From Takakia lepidozioides (lineage: Eukaryota > Streptophyta > Takakiopsida > Takakiales > Takakiaceae), in assembly GCA_030704615.1 (NCBI GenBank), contig CM060734.1, forward strand, positions 58,854,042-58,918,041: a DNA stretch of 64,000 nucleotides, in the 5' to 3' direction. Made by a program: the position numbers and the translations under genes. The notes beneath the pieces are model-generated. The model saw only the letters and a program-made list of their open reading frames with translations. It was not told the DNA's origin and ran no database searches. Positions 58,157-64,000 of this stretch are shown here, piece by piece; the first letter of the stretch is position 1, and each line of letters begins with the position of its first letter.

Positions 58157-59582
58157 TCAGTCGATGTCAGGATTGTAAAGTATGAACCAGGGAAGTCCAA
58201 ATATCACAAGATTAGTTGGAGACTGGATGATGTTGAAAAAAATATGTGATGTTTGATCTTCAAGCTTCACTTCAAGTGGTCGAGTTTCATGGTCAACATT
58301 TCCTGATGTTAACGGTCGTCCATCGATGACTTCAACGGGGGCCGAAAGTTTCTTCTTTACGAGCGTTAAATTGTGTTGTTTCACAAAGTTTTTGTCAATA
58401 AAACATGTTGAAGCCCCTGAGTCCAAAAGTGCTTCTACAGAGATATCTCGATTCTGCACTCTGATTTTTACCGGAACCGTGAAGCAAGGTGCAGGGTCTG
58501 GAGGTAGAAAGAGACCTTTTTTTTTTGAGGAATTTGTGGTGTCCAGCCGCATGGTCCCTACAATGACTAGACATCTTTGTTTTCCGACCTCCTCGTATCG
58601 AACACTTGAGTTGCGCCCCGAGTTTTGATCTTCTCTTGTTGGGACAGTTTAATGCTATTTGATCTTTTTCTCCACAATAGAGGCATAATCCATTCGAGCG
58701 TCGTCTTTGTTTTTCTTGTGACGTCAATGGCTTGAATCGGACAACATCAATCTGCATAGGATCACTACCGGATGTCTGATGGATCGTTGTATTTGGTGCC
58801 GTAGTAGCAGCGGCATGATGCGTTGTCGACCATCCAGATCGCTTCTCTTGACGTCTTACGATTATCGCATGCAATGACTTGGGTGATGAATTCGCTCAGT
58901 GTGCTCACGTTTGGCATTGTCAGCAACAAATCTTTTACATTCTCTTTTAGCCCACATCGAAACTGACTAATAACGCTCTTCTCATTTCAGTCGAGGTCGC
59001 ACGCAAGTTGTCGAAATTCGGTAGTATAAACGGAAGCAAGACGTGCTCCTTATCGAAGATTTCGCATATTTGTCTCTGCAACTCTCTCTCTATCATTTTC
59101 TCCAAACGTTGCAGTGAACTCAGACATGAATGCTTCAAAATTGTATAGTAAATGCAAAAAAAATTCTAATATCAGTGCAAACCAAGATAGGGCAGTGCCT
59201 GATAGAATGGTGCCCACAAATCCTACTTGAATACCTTCATCGGGGTAGTGTTGTGGATGTAGTCGTAGGAACAGTCGTATTTGTTGAACAAAACCGCGAA
59301 ATCTTGATCTCGTCCCATCAAATTTCTCGGGCATGCTGATCTTTGGTTTTCTCGTAATCTGTTGAAGATGAATCGTTGCAGTACGAGCTGTTGCAGTACA
59401 AACTCGTATGGTTGAAGATCCATTGTTCGACTCTTTTAAATTTGTTGTTGCAAATTGTGGAGAGCGTTGCTAAGATCTTGAGACTGATCAGCTTGTAATT
59501 GGGCGGTAGAGGTACGAAGTTCTTGCATCTAGAGCTGAAGACTCTGCAATGTGGCGACCATTTCCGCAAATGTGCATTCCAT
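58157..59582 (-). pseudogene. Gypsy gag and protease region
   Basis: The gag start at 59,582 (MECTFAEMVATLQ) soon meets a stop. Capsid-like parts lie at 59,050-59,334 (PEKFDGTRSRFRGFVQQIRL, LSGTALSWF). A zinc-knuckle-like CLYCGEKDQ...LNC lies near 58,660-58,690, with its His apparently lost. The protease frame 58,157-58,552 contains LLDSGAST. Multiple frame breaks are present. Confidence 0.8.
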
Positions 59583-59632
59583 CTTAACTAACTAAAGAAC
59601 AAACTAAAGAACAAACTTTAGTCTCGTCAAAC

Positions 59633-60145
59633 TGTTAAGGACGAGAACATGACTGAACACAAACATGAGATCAGACTAGAAGTACAAGACTAGACAAGAA
59701 GTCAAGGTCGGCGTGGCTGAATGCTTGGTGGGTAAACATGAATCAAGATGATCTTTATAACAATGGACAAGATACAAGATACTAGAACTCGACTAGAATA
59801 CTAGAATACTGGAAGCTGGACTGGAGTATTGGGACTGGGAACAAGAGTAGCTTGAACTTGTGTTGGCGAGACTGAAGAGTGTCCAGTCTCGCCTCATATA
59901 TATACTGGCTACTAGGAGGTTCCCTAAGAGGCTTCCCAAAATGAGGTTTCTTGATGGAGAAATTTCCTCCAAATGAAGCTTCCTGAGCAGTTTCTCAAGT
60001 TACTCTCGGTAATTTGGTAAACTCCCGGTAACTTGGTAACTAATGATAACTTATAATAAATTATGATAAATTATGGTAGATCATGGTAACTTGGTAACTT
60101 CTGGTATTTACTCCTGGTAAGTTCTTCTGGGCTATGTCCGTGACC
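59633..60145 (-). repeat. 5' LTR of nested gypsy element
   Basis: On plus it starts TGTTAAGGACGAGAAC and ends GTCCGTGACC; both terminal TG..CA positions carry one substitution. It pairs with 56,289-56,806 and is followed outward by the GCGAC duplication. Confidence 0.93.
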
Positions 60146-61134
60146 GCGACCATCAAGGAAGTTGGATTATCAACGTCTGGGACCATTCAAAATTATTCGA
60201 CAAATAAATCCGGTCAATTTTCGACTTGAAGTCTCACGAAGTATGCGCATCCATCCAGTCTTTCATGTTTCATTATTGGAGTTGTATCATCCATCGAATA
60301 TTCCAAGGAGAGTCTCCGTACCACCTCCACCAATCGAAGTCAATCGATAAATCGAGTATAAAGTCGACGAAGTCCTAGACTCTCGCATCAAGTATAAACG
60401 TTTTGAGTATTTCGTACATTGGAAAGGCTACGATATCCGCGAACGAATGTGAGAACCTTCATCTAACCTCGCCAATGCATCTGACAAAGTCCAAGAGTTT
60501 CATCAACGATATCCAACTAACCCCCAACTACACATCAATAAAACATCACAACGATGATATCAGCCAAATTAGCTTCAAGATGAAGACTCCACATTCAGTG
60601 TACCTGATACACGCTAAGGACGGAAGAGCACCACACATCAGTATATATAGCTACACTTCCAGCACTCTTGCATCTTGTATTGGCAGCATGGAGTCACAGG
60701 AACCAGATACATTGAAGCTGTCGCGTAGCCAACTACCAGATCAACCGTTCTGACTCTCACGACCTTCAACATCACGTCAACGCTCTCGAGACGATGGGCC
60801 ACCAATGCAACGCATACTTCCTCGTCTGGACCCAATACAACGGCAAGTGGAGGGTACTCGAAGTTTAATAATCATGTTGGAGGTTGAGGCTTCGGACCCA
60901 GAAGGCAACGAAATCATCAGTTTCGAAAATCAGAATGCTCAAATCAGTGCGTGATCCCAATTTCAAGGTGTTGGACACTATCGATGATTGCAGGGACCTA
61001 TAAATCATTTGAGTCAAGAACGAAGAGCCGAATACTTGGCAAATATCATTCGCCGGATTTTGGATTTTCTTCAACTTTAAGCAAGTCCAAGATTTTACCA
61101 CTCCTCAAGGAACTCAGCGCTAGAGGAGGGGTGA

Positions 61135-61774
61135 TGTCACGGACATAGCCTAGAGGAACTTACCAGGAGTAAATATCAGAAGTTACCAAATTATCATGTT
61201 ATCATGATTTATCGTGATTTACTATGATCAACCATGAGTTACCATTAGTTACCAAGTTACCGAGAGTTTACCAATTTACCAAGAGTAACTTGGGAAACTG
61301 CTCAGGAAACTTCATTTGAAAGAAACTTCTTCATCAAGATACCTTCTTTGTTTAAGGAAATTTCTTCATCAAGAAACCTTTGTTTAACCTTGGAAACTCG
61401 ATCAAGAAACCTCCATTGGGGAAGCTTCTTAAGGAACTTCCTAGTAGCCAGTATATATAGGAGACGAGACTGGATACTCTTCAGTTTCGCCAACACAAGT
61501 TCAAGCTACTCTTGTTTCCAGTTCCAGTACTCCAGTTCAGCTTCGAGTACTCTAGCCCAGTTTCCAGTATCTGGCACTCTAGTACAGTTTCCAGCATTCC
61601 AGTATTCAAGTCGAGTTCCAGTATCTTGTACTCTTGTCAATTGTTATAAAGATCATCTTGATTCATGTTTATCCATCATGTATTCGGCCACGCCGACCTT
61701 GACTTCTTGTCTAGTCTTGTACCTTTAGTATGATATCTTGTTTACAGTGTGCAGTCATGTTCTCGTCCTTGACA
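61135..61774 (+). repeat. 3' LTR of outer gypsy element
   Basis: Begins TGTCACGGACATAGCC and ends CGTCCTTGACA. It is the reverse-complement relative of the LTRs at 56,289 and 59,633 (shared TATATATAG promoter-like box, GGCCACGCCGACCTTGAC, and many GTTACCA words) but longer (about 640 bases), with extra AAGAAACCTTTG-type repeats near 61,330-61,430. Confidence 0.85.
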
Positions 61775-61789
61775 AATATGACCAATAAT

Positions 61790-63560
61790 ATCTTCGTTAC
61801 AGGGGCAATGTCTCCCTCAATGTCTCAAGGGGTCATTACACTCCTCTACAAAAAAAAAAATCGGACCAATATCTCTAACTACAGGCCAATCACTCTGTTG
61901 AATGTCGCCTACAAAATTATCGCAAAGGCCTTGGCGCTCAGGTGCAACCTCTTCTCCCTACTCTACCATTGCTCTCTCGTCCCCATTGAAAGCGGCACAC
62001 TGGAGGCCTTCGATCAGGTGGATCGCTCAGGGTTTTAAACTCAAATCTGTGGGCTCAAAGCTTTGGACAAACATATGGTTAGCTTGGGGGAAATTTCGAC
62101 AATTCTTGATTAAGACAGCCCTAGCCTCCTACTATGAGACACTGCGGCAACATTTGTTCATCAATACCAACAAATCATCTCCCTCGGGAAAAAACCATGC
62201 AAAGCGCTGGTCCGCTTGGGATCATCTGGGAGTCAGTCAAATCCATAATATCTGGAGCCAAACTGAATTCAAACCCTCTGGGCTCCTACCCCCGGCCATT
62301 GGATCTGCTAGGATGGCTAAGGGATACCAGGACATCATTCAATCCATTCCTCCTCTCTGGCTACAGACCCTCCGAGCGGGCCCTACAGATCCACCTTTCC
62401 CTTACTGGGCTTTAGTGATTCTCCATAACCGCCTCTCTATCCTTTTTGTCATTGACTCCAATCCTTCTCATCATTCAGTCTTTGCCTTCAATATTGATCC
62501 CATTACACTGATCATTTCTCTCGCTTCCTTATCTGCCCTTGACATCCCAAACTCACCCTCAACCCCAGTAAGGATCTGTGGTTGGTCAATCCCTGGAAGG
62601 CCTATGGACCCCAAACCCGACCTTTTGTCCCCCTTACTGAGCTGGCTTTCAAGGAATACCTTCGTTTGGATCTTGGGGCGTCCGCTAGCAGAGATGGATC
62701 TTGACCCAATGGAATGGTCTTGGAAGTTTAAGAGCCATTCTTCAGCTATACCACTAAGAAAGGTTACAGGGCTCTCTCCAACTTCCAATGCTTGAAAGTG
62801 AAGTGGGAAGCCAGATGGGAACTATATGGCTTTCGTAATGAGAATTGGACTGTCATCTGGAACTCAGTGTGGATCAAAACACGCCCTGCAAAAATAGCTG
62901 CATTCCTTTGGCAGATTGTTAACTGGGTGCTAAAAGTGGGGGAGTGGCTTCAGTTCCAGGCAGCCCTTCTTTGCAGTTGTTGCTCAGCAAACATTATGGA
63001 GTCCCTTGAGCACTGCCTGCTCTTCTGTCATGCACCTGCCAGGGTCTGGCCTCTAGTGAAACATTTCTATTCCACTGGAACACCAAAACGCTTCTATCTC
63101 TTGATCTCTTTCTCAACTATGATCAGCAATCAAAGAAAAGAGCCATAGACTGCCCTGTCTTTGAGACCCTTCGCAGCTCAGTCCTCTGGCACCTTTGGAA
63201 AGCTCGCTGTAAGAAATCCTTCTCGGGGGAGACAACCACTATCTCTTCTCTGCTTTCAAAAGTTTTCTATGATCTAGGAGTGGAGTCAAGGAAAGCTTGG
63301 TCTAAAACCTGTGCAGATATCGAACGGAATTCAGGAAGCGCGACAGCCATCCATGCTAACTTTTAGGCCACCTGGGGCAAACACGGCCTTATCTGTTTCT
63401 CCCATGAGCATGACACTTGCACCTGGGCCAAACTCCCCCCTTCGTGCTGGCGAGATCACCGGGCTACACTCCATAGTGTCCCCTGAGTTTGAACGGGATA
63501 TCAATTGGAAACATCTTAAGCCATCCTCAATGAGCAGGCTCCATTATCGCTAGGATGGTA
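61790..63560 (+). mobile_element. Plant L1-type LINE ORF2 remnant (RT to zf-RVT)
   Basis: Begins with RT motif sequence MSQGVITLLYKKKNRTNISN then YRPITLLNVAYKIIAKALAL (61,800-61,940). It jumps by deletion to later RT/thumb sequence, and ends with a zf-RVT domain (62,792-63,090: WKTRPAKI-type IKTRPAKIAAFLWQIVNWVL, then ESLEHCLLFCHAPARVWPLV). Frames change repeatedly. It lies directly after the gypsy 3' LTR. Confidence 0.8.
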
Positions 63561-64000
63561 GTATACGTTGTCTAAAGCTTCTCTAGGAAGGATCGTCATC
63601 AGGTTCTCGTGATATGCGCTCAGTACTCTATGTCCCCACATGCTTCTTCCTCTTACGCTTCTTGTTATATGAGCCCAGCTGATTAATAGGCCTAGGTCTC
63701 TTCAATTAACTTAAGTCCTTTCGAGTTGTTTTTGCTTTTACAACCTTGATGATTGTCTACTAGTTTGCTACGGATTCTTGATCAGTCTCTCGGCATGAGA
63801 GGATAGGTTCTCGTTTCACCAAAATCGGTGTGTGTGCCTTATGGCGTAATCGGGGTTTTAATTTTTTTCCCCACAATAAACTCTGAATAAAGCTCCCAGG
63901 GTATCCCCATGTTTTTTTTTTTTTTTTTTTTTTCCTTAAAATCCAGCCAGTGTCCAAAAACAGCTTCAGTACAAGTACGACAACATAACCTCATATCTAT
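63561..64000. other. LINE 3' flank and T-homopolymer
   Basis: Probable 3' UTR of the LINE with AATAAA words at 63,876 and 63,887. A run of about 22 T at 63,913-63,934 may mark the poly(A) of a minus-strand insertion beginning there, or a slippage tract. No gene is visible. Confidence 0.4.

Larger units (their letters stand above)
56289..60145 (-). mobile_element. Inverted gypsy chromovirus nested in the outer one, internally deleted
   Basis: Complete LTR-to-LTR insertion (3.86 kb) on the minus strand with the 5-bp target duplication GCGAC (56,284-56,288 and 60,146-60,150). LTRs are 56,289-56,806 and 59,633-60,145. Internal order on minus: gag-like (from an ATG at 59,582 to about 58,600, with a degenerate CLYCGEKDQ zinc knuckle), aspartic protease (EALLDSGASTCFID, near 58,410), RT ([34 protein letters not shown], then [13 protein letters not shown]), then directly a chromodomain region (56,961-57,312). 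RNase H and integrase are missing. A PPT (AGAAGAGGGGGTGA) precedes the 3' LTR. Several stops and frameshifts make it non-autonomous. Confidence 0.92.
55337..61774 (+). mobile_element. Ty3/gypsy chromovirus (outer), 5'-truncated and interrupted
   Basis: Plus-strand remnant. 55,337-56,288 encodes the integrase: H2C2 zinc-binding region (HFGFNKTMELISRDYWWPQM to CDTCTRAKG), then core DDE-type sequence (FMDFITDLPISKT, YDRGPQFISNFW, NNPQTDGQTERVNQILEQYL). The C-terminal part resumes at 60,146 after the nested element, in frame across it, with a [18 protein letters not shown] segment and a chromodomain (YKRFEYFVHWKGYDIRER, near 60,390-60,450). A purine-rich PPT (AGAGGAGGGGTGA) precedes the 3' LTR at 61,135-61,774. 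The 5' LTR, gag, protease and RT are absent; the left edge joins composite-element copy 2. Some stops are present. Confidence 0.88.

Noticed and set aside
63913-63934. T-run as poly(A) tail of the plus-strand LINE
   Set aside because: The orientation is wrong for a plus-strand LINE. It may belong to an unseen minus-strand insertion or be simple slippage.

Overview
The window is nuclear DNA of a land plant. Its genes have many introns and include a chloroplast-type bifunctional aspartokinase/homoserine dehydrogenase, a plant pectate lyase and a TRAPP subunit. The intergenic and intronic space is packed with LINEs, Ty3/gypsy chromovirus retrotransposons and DNA transposons. The vanadium haloperoxidase gene, the PPR debris, the non-L1 LINEs and the SWIM-domain transposase together suggest a non-seed plant with a large genome (fern or lycophyte). 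That is inference; no organellar or rRNA marker fixes the taxon.

Layout. 1-3.1 kb: no recognised gene, one TIR-flanked miniature element carrying a tRNA-like SINE head. 3.1-7.8 kb: exons of an unrecognised plus-strand gene. 8.6-11.05 kb (minus): a five-exon secreted pectate-lyase-like gene that has lost putative calcium ligands. 13.2-14.6 kb (plus): complete five-exon TRAPPC2/sedlin gene with a textbook U12-type AT-AC intron. 15.4-27.8 kb (minus): AK-HSDH, about 17 exons; its 3.9-kb intron 8 holds a LINE with a second LINE nested inside it. 30.4-34.4 kb: LINE ORF1, PPR pseudogene pieces and other repeats. 35.6-45.4 kb: a large composite element. 47.3-51.7 kb (minus): complete eight-exon vanadium-dependent haloperoxidase/PAP2 gene. 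52.6-55.3 kb: a second, truncated and inverted copy of the composite element. 55.3-61.8 kb: a plus-strand gypsy chromovirus interrupted by an inverted relative. 61.8-63.9 kb: LINE 3' half.

The main discovery candidate is the composite element. One gene (minus in copy 1, exons 35,595-40,820) joins an acidic N-terminus, a ParB/sulfiredoxin-like domain (signature DGNHR) and a beta-class N4/N6 DNA-methyltransferase-like domain (VDLTLGTG motif). Diverging from it is a gene with CxxC motifs that appears to continue, past a LINE insertion, into a MULE-like transposase with a SWIM zinc finger ending at 44,944. The introns of the ParB-methyltransferase gene, and only those, carry about 13 copies of a 28-bp inverted repeat (arms AAATTGCGTGCGT and ACGCACGCAATTT around CA). 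Five of these lie in intron 1 at similar spacing in both copies. A ParB-like protein beside a palindromic array inside a eukaryotic transposon suggests a self-marking or self-binding system. All copies here are decayed by stops and frameshifts, so function is inferred only.

The four host genes are unrelated in pathway (cell wall, vesicle tethering, amino-acid synthesis, secreted halide or phosphate chemistry) and show no operon-like logic. Exon borders were set by hand from homology, splice consensus and phase. For TRAPPC2, pectate lyase and haloperoxidase the phases close perfectly. For AK-HSDH they close except for doubt at exon 1.
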